From: an uncultured bacterium
GTDB taxonomy: Bacteria > Verrucomicrobiota > Kiritimatiellia > RFP12 > UBA1067
Assembly: GCA_902799385.1 (NCBI GenBank)
Contig: CADCAK010000014.1
Coordinates: forward strand, 1 to 49,014
DNA: 49,014 bases
Reading direction: 5' to 3'
This document shows, piece after piece, positions 31,767 through 39,191 of the stretch. The number at the start of each line of letters is the position of its first letter. The stretch's first letter is position 1. The position numbers were made by a program, and so were the translations under genes. The notes beneath the pieces were generated by a model, which was not told the DNA's origin, searched no databases, and saw nothing but the letters and a program-made list of their open reading frames with translations.

Positions 31767-31793
31767 GTGCAGGGCAAGTGCAGAGATATGCAG
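31767..31793. repeat. Junction element J8 (27 bp)
   Basis: Core as in J3, with the same R-side flank (GCGGCGGTTTGTGCAGGG). It lies 279 bp before the -10 of ATPase G, the longest distance in the set. Confidence 0.8.
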
Positions 31794-31870
31794 AGCCGCG
31801 ACCCGTCTGCTTTACACCCCGGAGAGCGTTACATCTGCCGCGTAAGGAAAATGGTGCGCAGCGTTTGTGC

Positions 31871-32107
31871 TTTTACTGCGCAGTAAAACCTTTGACGGTG
31901 CGCAGGGGAGGTGAGGGAAGAGGGAAGAGGGATGGGGCGTTTTTAGACACATGATTTACAGAATTACCAGAATTGGGGGCACATGGGCAAAAGATGGATG
32001 CGCATTGAGAACTTTTGCGGAAATGTCATCAAGTTTAAGATGTGGGGTTGCTGCAAACCCCAAAGATATGTTATAATATTGACAGCTTGTGCGGAATGCC
32101 GCAAAAG
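31871..32107 (+). promoter_or_regulatory. Palindromes and -10 of ATPase G
   Basis: A perfect 18-bp palindrome, TTTTACTGCGCAGTAAAA, lies at 31871-31888. Nearer the gene are GGGGTT-GCTGCA-AACCCC (32044-32061) and a 9-bp inverted repeat, CTTTTGCGG (32012-32020) with CCGCAAAAG (32099-32107), enclosing the -10 TATAAT (32072-32077). I see no gene in 31654-32088 apart from these sites and the junction. Confidence 0.6.
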
Positions 32108-32127
32108 AACAAAACAGGGGACCTTCG

Positions 32128-33420
32128 ATGGAGATACAGCGCGAATCCTATCTTGCCAAGCTCATTTCACGCATGTGGAATGGGCAAGTCAAAGTCATTA
32201 CTGGCATAAGACGTTCGGGAAAGTCCTATTTGCTGAAAACGATTTTCCGCAGATATCTGCTTGAAAACGGTGCCTCGCCAGACGACATCTTGACGCTTGA
32301 ACTAGATGAACTTCGGTTCTCCGCGTACCGCAACCCAATCGCGCTGGGCGAACATGTCCGCGAATGGATGCGCGGTGCGACCGGGCGGCGCTATCTTTTC
32401 ATTGATGAAATTCAGATGTGCGGAGAAGTGCTGAATCCTGCAATGCCGGACGGGGCGAAGATCACTTTCTACGATGCATTGAATGAATTTCGTGCAATGG
32501 AGAATCTTGACGTTTATGTGACCGGTTCCAATTCCAAGATGCTCTCAAAGGACATCAGGACGGAATTTCGCGGGCGCGGCGACGAGGTGAGGGTACATCC
32601 TCTTTCTTTCGGCGAATACTTCAACGCCGTCGGCGGCGACAAGGCCGAGGCGTTCGAGGCGTACATGCGATACGGCGGAATGCCTTTCGCGGCGACAATT
32701 CCCGACGATGCGGGCAAGGAAGAATATCTCAAGGGGCTTTTTGAAGAGGTGTATCTCAAGGACATAGTAGAGCGCAAGCGCATTGAGCGTCCCGATATCA
32801 TGGCGCAAACCCTCGACTTCCTCTGCTCCTCCACCGGCTCCCTCACGAACGCAAATAACATTGCGAAGTCTCTTGCGAAAGTTCAAGGCCTGGAGGCTGC
32901 GACCAACACCGTTGCCTCTTACATCGACCATCTGGAGGACGCTTATCTCTTCACTGAGGCAAAGCGCTATGACGTAAAAGGCCACACGTATTTCGACTAC
33001 CCCCAGAAATACTACTGCGAAGATGTCGGACTCAGGAACGCCCGCACGGGATACCGCCATCAAGAGATGACTCACATAATGGAGAACATAATATTCAACG
33101 AGCTTGTCGGGCGCGGCTACAGCGTTGATGTCGGGGTGGTCGTGGCAAACGAACGGAACTCGCTCGGCAAGAACATCCGCGTACAGCGCGAGATCGACTT
33201 TGTCGTGAACCGGTCTGGCGAGAGACTGTACATCCAGTCCGCCTATGCGTTCCCGGACGATGAAAAGCGCGAGCAGGAACTAAAGCCTTTCTCGCTTACG
33301 GGCGACAGCTTCAGGAAAATCGTCGTCCGCCACGACACGGGCAGGAGGTGGTTCAATGAAGCCGGGGTCTTGAATCTCGGCATCTACGACTTTCTCCTCG
33401 ATCCAGCGGCGATTGGTTGA
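32128..33420 (+). CDS. AAA ATPase with DUF4143-type C-terminus (ATPase G)
   Basis: A 430-residue ATPase of the D/F subgroup. Walker A is GIRRSGKSY near 25-33, Walker B is YLFIDEIQ near 90-97, and DVYVTGSNSKML is the sensor-like segment, followed by FRGRGDEVRVHPLSFGEYF. The C-terminal domain reads REIDFVVNRSGERLYIQSAY, so the ExK is QSA. The ATG at 32128 is preferred over a GTG at 32089 because GGGG lies 7 nt before it. Unlike the other ATPases it is followed, after 16 bp and without a terminator, by a co-directional gene. Confidence 0.91.
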   Translation: MEIQRESYLAKLISRMWNGQVKVITGIRRSGKSYLLKTIFRRYLLENGASPDDILTLELDELRFSAYRNPIALGEHVREWMRGATGRRYLFIDEIQMCGEVLNPAMPDGAKITFYDALNEFRAMENLDVYVTGSNSKMLSKDIRTEFRGRGDEVRVHPLSFGEYFNAVGGDKAEAFEAYMRYGGMPFAATIPDDAGKEEYLKGLFEEVYLKDIVERKRIERPDIMAQTLDFLCSSTGSLTNANNIAKSLAKVQGLEAATNTVASYIDHLEDAYLFTEAKRYDVKGHTYFDYPQKYYCEDVGLRNARTGYRHQEMTHIMENIIFNELVGRGYSVDVGVVVANERNSLGKNIRVQREIDFVVNRSGERLYIQSAYAFPDDEKREQELKPFSLTGDSFRKIVVRHDTGRRWFNEAGVLNLGIYDFLLDPAAIG

Positions 33421-33436
33421 GAAGAGGGAGGATATC

Positions 33437-35083
33437 ATGGAAGAAGTCATCTACCTACAGACACTGGCTGATGCGTTCGAGCCTCTGAATCAGTGCATCG
33501 AGGAGATTGAAGAATATCTCAAACTCAAGTGCAAGCCAATAGGCGGCATCAATCTAAAACTGGAAAAGCCCAGTGAAATGCCGCCAAAAGAGCTTGTGGA
33601 AAAAGCGTACAGGGAAGCCGCCGAGGTGTTCTTCCGCCTCGACATTGACGAAATGCGGCGAAAGTCGGCGGAGAGCAAGGTTGTCAAGGACAATCTTTCC
33701 GTCAGCATCACGGATTTGATGCTTGCCCTCGTTGACCTCACGGACAGGTTCAAGCCCAAAGTCGCAGACGGTGACATCATAATCGAAACCACGGCTGCGG
33801 TTTCCCATTTCGCCGCCGCAGTGCGCGATGCGCTTGAAGACTCCAGCGAATACAGAGTTTCAAAGGCTAAAGAAGCTGCCGACAGAATGATGAGTTGCGC
33901 GGCAAGACTTGTTAGCCAGTCGTATTTTGACGAAGCGGTGCCGTCCGCCGAATATCCCCTGTTAACGGATCTGGCCATGCAGTTCCCGCCGCCTGACGAG
34001 GCGGAGCTTCACGGATGCATTCCGTCTTCAAGCGACGGGATCGGACTGCCCGAGGTCGAATGGTTCAGGCATGATGTGGATTGCGGGTGCCTTTTCTCGG
34101 CGGCCAGCCTGTATGGCGGCAAGTTCTACGTCAACGAATGCATAAACCGTCTTTGGGGCAAGTCGCTCCGGCTCCGGAATGACATCACGCTCGACATAAA
34201 GCAGATCGTCCAGATGCCGAGACTTGTCATGTACCCGTTCTACGCGGCATTCTTCGACATGGCATACAAGCTGTTCGACGCGGCAAAGCAATACAAGTCG
34301 GGCGAGTTGAAGCCTGCGCGTGGATCGCTTGCGCTGAAAAACCCGATGGACGGCGGCAACAGACTGTTCTGGCGGATGAAGGACGTGCTACGCTTCGCTC
34401 CGCGCGAATATTTTGAACAGGGGCGGCAGCATGAAGTCTATATGCGGCTTTGCGGACACGTTTTCTCGGTGGCGATGGATGCCATAAGGGCATCGTTGCC
34501 AAAGGATGTCATGCTGCAATGCACAGGCCAGATCGAGAAGGCAAAGACGCATTTCGGCAACTTCATCCAGCGGCTTGAGTCCCCCGCATACGGGACTGTG
34601 AGAATGTATGTCGCCGACAGCGAGAAACTAGTCGAGGACTTCAAGGCCGAAATCTACTCAATCGCGGCAATTCTTGTCTGCGTAGAGAACCAGATTGAGG
34701 ATGCAAAAGAGACGGTCCAACACAAAGCGGGTGTCGACAATGCCGACATGAGCGCCGAACTTAAGAAGATACATAACGAACTTAGGGCAAACAGAGCCAT
34801 TGGAAACGACATCCTCTACACCGTTTCCAGCGGCGAGAAAGGCGTTGAACAGTCGCAAAAGTCCCGAGCCGGACAAGTAAGGCGTGACATGGCAGTAGAA
34901 GGTCTCGAACTCATCAAGAAGGCAAAACTCGGCACCTTGACCTCGACGGAGGCCGCTCGGCAAGTCATCAAAGATAGCCGTTACTCAAAGCGCGATGACG
35001 GTTACAAGAACGTTCCGGCAGACATTGACGCTCTGCGGAAACAGATAGACAGGCTTGCAGATGCCGAAGGACTGCGGACATAA
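33437..35083 (+). CDS. Unknown 548-residue protein in operon with ATPase G
   Basis: No family recognised. The start at 33437 has GGGAGG 5 nt upstream; a TTG at 33413 is less likely. The protein is soluble, mostly helical and acidic to neutral, with repeated coiled-coil-like stretches (near 1-60, 330-400 and 430-548) and a more globular middle with Cys/His (FRHDVDCGCLFSAASLYGGK near 208-227). No signal peptide or membrane segment is seen. The tight spacing to ATPase G suggests the two act together, as an ATPase with a partner or effector. It ends at a strong terminator. Confidence 0.8.
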   Translation: MEEVIYLQTLADAFEPLNQCIEEIEEYLKLKCKPIGGINLKLEKPSEMPPKELVEKAYREAAEVFFRLDIDEMRRKSAESKVVKDNLSVSITDLMLALVDLTDRFKPKVADGDIIIETTAAVSHFAAAVRDALEDSSEYRVSKAKEAADRMMSCAARLVSQSYFDEAVPSAEYPLLTDLAMQFPPPDEAELHGCIPSSSDGIGLPEVEWFRHDVDCGCLFSAASLYGGKFYVNECINRLWGKSLRLRNDITLDIKQIVQMPRLVMYPFYAAFFDMAYKLFDAAKQYKSGELKPARGSLALKNPMDGGNRLFWRMKDVLRFAPREYFEQGRQHEVYMRLCGHVFSVAMDAIRASLPKDVMLQCTGQIEKAKTHFGNFIQRLESPAYGTVRMYVADSEKLVEDFKAEIYSIAAILVCVENQIEDAKETVQHKAGVDNADMSAELKKIHNELRANRAIGNDILYTVSSGEKGVEQSQKSRAGQVRRDMAVEGLELIKKAKLGTLTSTEAARQVIKDSRYSKRDDGYKNVPADIDALRKQIDRLADAEGLRT

Positions 35084-35128
35084 TACGCTATTTGTCCCGA
35101 ATCCGGTAAAACATTTTTCCATGTGACG

Positions 35129-35158
35129 AACCCCTGATTTTCAGGGGTTTCTTTTTTT
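35129..35158 (+). terminator. Terminator of the ATPase G operon
   Basis: AACCCCTGA-TTT-TCAGGGGTT followed by TCTTTTTTT, a classic intrinsic terminator. Confidence 0.9.
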
Positions 35159-35224
35159 ATTCATATGTCTGCGGACAAAAGGCTGCGGACATTTTTCTTT
35201 TCTTGTGTCCAGTGGAATTATCAT

Positions 35225-35352
35225 GCTCCTTGAAAAGCCGGAAATCAGCGGCTGTTCAAGGAGCAACTTTTTTGGCACAGGTGTGATTCTCGTGTCCGTA
35301 CCTCCTCGGAACAACCAGCCGAATGACCGGCTGGCAAAGACCAAGGAGGTAC
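35225..35352 (+). promoter_or_regulatory. Double-hairpin leader that hides a ribosome binding site
   Basis: The first hairpin has arms GCTCCTTGAA (35225-35234) and TTCAAGGAGC (35255-35264) and is followed by AACTTTTTT, like a terminator. The second has outer arms GTACCTCCT (35298-35306) and AGGAGGTAC (35344-35352) and inner arms CCAGCCG (35315-35321) and CGGCTGG (35328-35334). The AGGAGG of the downstream gene lies in the second stem, paired with CCTCCT. This could be a switchable leader. Upstream, CTGCGGACA is repeated at about 35167 and 35181. Confidence 0.65.
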
Positions 35353-35355
35353 GCA

Positions 35356-36003
35356 ATGAAGAAGGCAAGGAAACAACCGCAGCGAGTGATTCGGCTCGTC
35401 GAGAAGACGGTCGCCAACTACATATGGAAACATCCAGTCCTTTGGGGACAATCCAAGGACGATGTTTTCAACAAGGCGTTGACCGCCGTCTGGAGGGCAA
35501 ACGCAAAAACGCCCGGTGAGGCATTGAAGGCGGTTTACGAGTCGCTGGGTAAGTCCCGCGACGAGTCGAAGCACAACCGTTCATGCCTGGAGCCGTTTCA
35601 GGTTCGCAAGGCGGAGGCAAAGGCCAACGAGGGCGGGCGCGGCAAATGTGCCGACGCTGCACGTCAGGCCGCATATCGGGAGTTCCTAGAAGACTATGCG
35701 CTTGTCTCGCAGCGTTCCTCCTTCCGCGACTTCGACTGCCTCCGCGTAAGGGCGGCAATCGCCGCGCTGAAGCCTGCTGACCAGGAGATCGCGCGGCGGT
35801 TCTTGCGGTTGCTCTCGATCAAGACCGTTGCCCTCTCATTCGGAGTTGCGCCTCGGACCTTTCTCCGCCGCGAATGGGCGGACTTCAAGGAGCGCTTCAT
35901 TGCCGCGTGGGAGACGGTCGATGAAGAAAAATTGGCGCATAGATGTTCTTCGATTCCGTACGTCTTTGCCGGGAGGTGCGCGAGTGTGCGCCACGGCGAA
36001 TGA
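35356..36003 (+). CDS. Sigma-factor-like protein
   Basis: A 215-residue basic protein. The C-terminal part (about 135-195) reads AALKPADQEIARRFLRLLSI then KTVALSFGVAPRTFLRREWA, the pattern of a sigma-70 region 4 helix-turn-helix. The N-terminal part (about 8-60, VIRLVEKTVANYIWKHP...) could be a region 2 relative. It may be a specialised sigma factor or a related regulator. The start at 35356 is fixed by AGGAGG 6 nt upstream, inside a hairpin. It is followed by the HU-like and PKD-like genes in the same direction. Confidence 0.6.
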   Translation: MKKARKQPQRVIRLVEKTVANYIWKHPVLWGQSKDDVFNKALTAVWRANAKTPGEALKAVYESLGKSRDESKHNRSCLEPFQVRKAEAKANEGGRGKCADAARQAAYREFLEDYALVSQRSSFRDFDCLRVRAAIAALKPADQEIARRFLRLLSIKTVALSFGVAPRTFLRREWADFKERFIAAWETVDEEKLAHRCSSIPYVFAGRCASVRHGE

Positions 36004-36045
36004 GGGAAGAGGGTCCAAAAAACCAAACAAAAAAGGAGTAAACCA

Positions 36046-36774
36046 ATGAGCAATAAACCACAAATGAAATTCCGCGTCGTGCAGGGCCACAACCCGCGCA
36101 CGGGCGGCTCAATACAGCGGCCTCAGATCGTGGACAGGGAAACCTACTACATGAACCAGGTCGTTGACTTCGCCAAGAACGCAGGGTACATTCGCGGTCA
36201 GCTTGAAGACCTCAAGGGCAACGCGAACGGACTCATCGAGGCGGTGAAGAAACTCGGTCAGATGGGCAAGGCGGTGAACTTGAACAACTGGCTGCGCGTC
36301 CATGCCGAACTCACCGGCACCGTCGGCGAGTCGAGGCAGCTGACGGACGAGAACGAGCTTCGCGTCCGCATCACCACGCTGAACGACCTCAAGGCCAAGG
36401 TGAGCGACTTCAGCTGGACGAACGTCGAGGACTCGGGCGTGATACCGAAGGTCGAGATGATCCTCTCGCCGGGCGGCAAGCCCTGGGAGGCCGTCAAGAC
36501 CAAGGGCATTCTCGCCACGGGACGCAACCTCTTCTTCGACGCGGCCAAGGGCGACACCGCGACCATCTCGTGGGGCGAGGGAGCGTCCGCGCAGTCGATC
36601 ACCGTAACGCCTACCGAGAGCGACTACTCGCACATGCTCTTCGCATGGCCGACCGCTCTCGCGGAGGTCGAGGCGGGGACGAAGCTGACCTTCTCCTTTC
36701 GCACCTGCGCAGGGATCGAGGGCGGTTCCGTCTACCAGATGACGAAGGTCGTGACGCTGGTCGCCGCCGCGTAA
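36046..36774 (+). CDS. HU/IHF-like domain protein with C-terminal beta domain
   Basis: A 242-residue protein. The first about 125 residues resemble the HU-related domain of Bacteroidota-type HU-HIG proteins: MKFRVVQGHNPRTGGSIQRP, then YMNQVVDFAKNAGYIRGQLE, and LNNWLRVHAELTGTVG. The C-terminal half (about 130-240) is beta-rich (GRNLFFDAAKGDTATISWGE, LTFSFRTCAG) and resembles DUF4469-like domains. Such proteins may bind DNA or act as structural proteins of mobile DNA. AAAAAGGAG lies 8 nt before the ATG. Confidence 0.6.
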   Translation: MSNKPQMKFRVVQGHNPRTGGSIQRPQIVDRETYYMNQVVDFAKNAGYIRGQLEDLKGNANGLIEAVKKLGQMGKAVNLNNWLRVHAELTGTVGESRQLTDENELRVRITTLNDLKAKVSDFSWTNVEDSGVIPKVEMILSPGGKPWEAVKTKGILATGRNLFFDAAKGDTATISWGEGASAQSITVTPTESDYSHMLFAWPTALAEVEAGTKLTFSFRTCAGIEGGSVYQMTKVVTLVAAA

Positions 36775-36866
36775 GCGGGTAATGTCTCGCGCAGAGGCGC
36801 GTATCCCCCAGCCAAAGGCTGTCCGCAAAGCGGATGCCCTAGCAGGGGTGGGGCGCAGAGTTTTTT

Positions 36867-36996
36867 GGACAGGATTAACATGATTTACATGATTATCTGG
36901 GGCGTCGCCCCAGACCTCAAAGGTCTAAAAACTTTCTCAGCGTCTCAGCGTCTCTGCGCGAGCATTCTTAATCCTGTTAATCCTGTTAATCCTGTC
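36867..36996. repeat. Paired ACAGGATTAA / TTAATCCTGT repeats
   Basis: GGACAGGATTAACATGATTT and TTAATCCTGTTAATCCTGTC lie in opposite orientation about 75 bp apart, around a GGGGCGTCGCCCC hairpin and CTCAGCGTCTCTGCGCGAG. The unit resembles a small non-autonomous element. Parts of it also lie in the recombinase gene (2455) and near 31945. Confidence 0.65.
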
Positions 36997-37016
36997 TAAA
37001 AGAAAGGAATCACATC

Positions 37017-37601
37017 ATGATCATCATAAACAAAACTGTCAGGCTTGTTGCAGCGCCGGAACCGCCTTTCGTCGGGACGATGGTACGCGTCCGCATTCCT
37101 GACGACTCGCGGACGTTTGGCCTCAACAACCTCGTTCTTGCCGATGGCGAGGAATCGTTCACCATCGATTGGGGCGACGGCAGCGTTCAGGAGTTCGCGG
37201 CAGATTTAGACCACGTCACACACGAATACGCGCACGGTGGCGACTTCGACATTAGAATCTCCGATGGCGCATCGTCGATCAAGCAATCAGGCTCATCGTT
37301 GCAAGACCCTGACTATTACGAGGTTTATGCGCCTATGGTTCTGCGTGTCGAGTCGAACGGAGCGCGGCTTTCGACCATTCAGGCAAACTGCTTCCGCCAT
37401 TGCGTGAACCTGACCTACGCGGCATTTCAGCCCGTCTCGGTCGTCAACGGCAGGTCGGGGACGGTTCCGTTCAACGAATGTGCCGCGCTAACGGAGATTC
37501 ACTTCGCGGCGGCGCATGAAGCAGCGATAAAGGAAACTATGGCCTACAAATCTGACCCGCCAATGGGCGCACCGAACGCGACGATCTATTTCGACTTGTA
37601 G
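37017..37601 (+). CDS. PKD-like / BspA-type repeat protein
   Basis: A 194-residue protein without a clear signal peptide. Residues 35-85 look like a PKD-type beta sandwich (FTIDWGDGSVQEF ... THEYAHGGDFDIRISD). The rest (LSTIQANCFRHCVNLTYAAF, FNECAALTEIHF) resembles one or two BspA-type leucine-rich units. Similar proteins are frequent in gut Kiritimatiellota-type genomes; the function is unknown. AAAGGA lies 9 nt before the start. It ends 18 bp from the convergent family iii gene, with no terminator between. Confidence 0.6.
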   Translation: MIIINKTVRLVAAPEPPFVGTMVRVRIPDDSRTFGLNNLVLADGEESFTIDWGDGSVQEFAADLDHVTHEYAHGGDFDIRISDGASSIKQSGSSLQDPDYYEVYAPMVLRVESNGARLSTIQANCFRHCVNLTYAAFQPVSVVNGRSGTVPFNECAALTEIHFAAAHEAAIKETMAYKSDPPMGAPNATIYFDL

Positions 37602-37619
37602 CGAAAGGAGGGAGCCGAA

Positions 37620-38378
37620 TCAGTTTCCCGTTTCCGGCATCGGGACGAGGCGGATGCCCATGTTGCGAAGTTCGGCGTTTCCGGCCTTCCACTTGGCCTC
37701 AAGCTCGTCTTCGGGAATGCCCGACTTCGCCGCGCTCTCGATCTCTTCCTTGATTCGCCTGTAGTATGAAAGCTCCTGCTCCTGGCGTTCGACGAGCCTT
37801 TCGCCGTATTGAGCTATAGTCCCGCCTTCCGCAAGATAGCCGCGAAGCTCGTCCTTCATGCCCTCGACCATCGACTTTATCTGCTTCGCCTCCATCGCGT
37901 CGTCGTCGGAGATTTGAACGACCCGCCCGAGGGCTTTCTCAAGCTCGTTGGCGTTTGTCGTCCTTACGCCAGCCGGAACGCCAGGGACCGCAAACGAGGC
38001 GAGGAACCTCTCTCCCTCCTCGGCGAAAACATCGCGCCAGCCGTTCTTGATGCCCGCCTCGATGACCGCTGCGTCGCCGATGATCTGCCGCCGGGTTTTC
38101 GACAGAAACACGGAATCCTCGACAACTGGCGCTTCGGCTTTTTCCCAGAAGTAGGCAAGCGAAGCGGCGACAAAACCCAACGCAAGCAAGACGATGATGG
38201 CAATGCGCCAGCCGACGATCCCGCCTAGTCGATTTAGCAATCCCGGCGCAGGCTCTACGCCGAATGCCTTGATGCCCTTGGTGCGAAGTTCGTCATAGAC
38301 AGCGGCTTTTGAACGTGCGGCATACTCGCCCGTATGCCGCACTCCGTCGCTCGTCTTGTATTGGTATGTGAACTTCAA
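37620..38378 (-). CDS. Membrane protein with GspF-like N-terminal segment (family iii)
   Basis: A 252-residue protein. Residues 1-42 (KFTYQYKTSDGVRHTGEYAA ... LRTKGIKAFGVE) resemble the small N-terminal domain of GspF/PilC-type proteins. One membrane segment lies at about 56-77, and a helical charged C-terminal part ends with ELRNMGIRLVPMPE. It is third in the i-ii-iii operon. The start is a TTG overlapping the end of gene ii, which implies coupled translation; the decayed copy uses GTG at the same place. The function is unknown, probably an envelope complex with the i and ii products. Confidence 0.7.
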   Translation of the reverse strand: MKFTYQYKTSDGVRHTGEYAARSKAAVYDELRTKGIKAFGVEPAPGLLNRLGGIVGWRIAIIVLLALGFVAASLAYFWEKAEAPVVEDSVFLSKTRRQIIGDAAVIEAGIKNGWRDVFAEEGERFLASFAVPGVPAGVRTTNANELEKALGRVVQISDDDAMEAKQIKSMVEGMKDELRGYLAEGGTIAQYGERLVERQEQELSYYRRIKEEIESAAKSGIPEDELEAKWKAGNAELRNMGIRLVPMPETGN

Positions 38379-38381
38379 ACG

Positions 38382-39167
38382 CTATTTGCCCTTTGCCTTG
38401 TCGAACTCAATCTTGATGGGCTTTGCCGGAATCTGCCGCGTCTCGTCCCAAATAGCCTGCTGCCACTCATTCGTTGGATTGGGTGCCCAACCCTCCTGGC
38501 AGGCTTTCTTGTAGGTCGTGACCTCCTGCGGAGTGACGCCGTAGACCCTGAGCGAGTCGATGGCCCTCTGGATTGCGTCGATCGGCGGGTCCTCGAGCAT
38601 CTTGTCGAGGTCCTTGGGCTCCTTGATCGCGGCCATCATGCTGCCCTGGTACTGAGAGTTCATCGCCCCGGCCGCGCAAAGGAAGCCCCTCGTCAGCTCC
38701 TTGCGGATGCGGGCTGCCGCGAACACGTCGTTTCGCGCGTCCGCCGTAATGGCGGAGTAGTTGAGGATTGTCCAACGCTGTTCGGGAGCGTTGAGAAGCG
38801 TAATCGACGACTCGGGATTCTCCTGAATGAACACGGCGACGTCTGCGCCGATCTTCACCATGTCCGCAGAAGCTTTCTCGGGAGTGGTGGCATCGCCGTC
38901 CACGAATTTGACGTTGAACTTCTGCGCCTGGGCGAACTCGTCCATCCCAGCACGGATCTTGTCGAGGGGCAGCTTCTTCTGGGCGTTGACGATGACTATG
39001 GTGCCCTTTTGTGAGTTCGGAACCTGGATGATTCCGCCGTAGCGTCTCATTCCGCGTGGAAGCTTCACCTTCGCGGGGGCGTTTGTGGTCGCAGACATGT
39101 CGTCGGCGGCGAAAGCGGCGACGCTCATAAGAGCACAAGCGGCCAGAAATACTGTCTTCATCTTCAT
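38382..39167 (-). CDS. Secreted protein of unknown function (family ii)
   Basis: A 261-residue protein with signal peptide MKMKTVFLAACALMSVAAFA. It shares GGIIQVPNSQKGTIVIVNAQ, SSITLLNAPEQRWTILNYSA, RIRKELTRGFLCAAGAMNSQ, VTTYKKACQEGWAPNPTN and the end RQIPAKPIKIEFDKAKGK with the protein at 19578. Both may bind to the family i membrane protein encoded just upstream. AAGGAGAAC lies before the start. No catalytic motif is visible. Confidence 0.78.
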   Translation of the reverse strand: MKMKTVFLAACALMSVAAFAADDMSATTNAPAKVKLPRGMRRYGGIIQVPNSQKGTIVIVNAQKKLPLDKIRAGMDEFAQAQKFNVKFVDGDATTPEKASADMVKIGADVAVFIQENPESSITLLNAPEQRWTILNYSAITADARNDVFAAARIRKELTRGFLCAAGAMNSQYQGSMMAAIKEPKDLDKMLEDPPIDAIQRAIDSLRVYGVTPQEVTTYKKACQEGWAPNPTNEWQQAIWDETRQIPAKPIKIEFDKAKGK

Positions 39168-39191
39168 AAGTTGTTCTCCTTGTTAAGTTGG

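Noticed and set aside
32089..32127. GTG start of ATPase G at 32089
   Set aside because: No ribosome binding site; GGGG before ATG 32128 and the match of related ATPase N-termini favour the later start.
3382..33420. Exosortase gene for the PEP-CTERM proteins
   Set aside because: No protein with an exosortase membrane pattern is present in the window; it must be elsewhere in the genome.
33413..33436. TTG start overlapping the ATPase G stop
   Set aside because: GGGAGG at 33426-33431 fits the ATG at 33437 much better.
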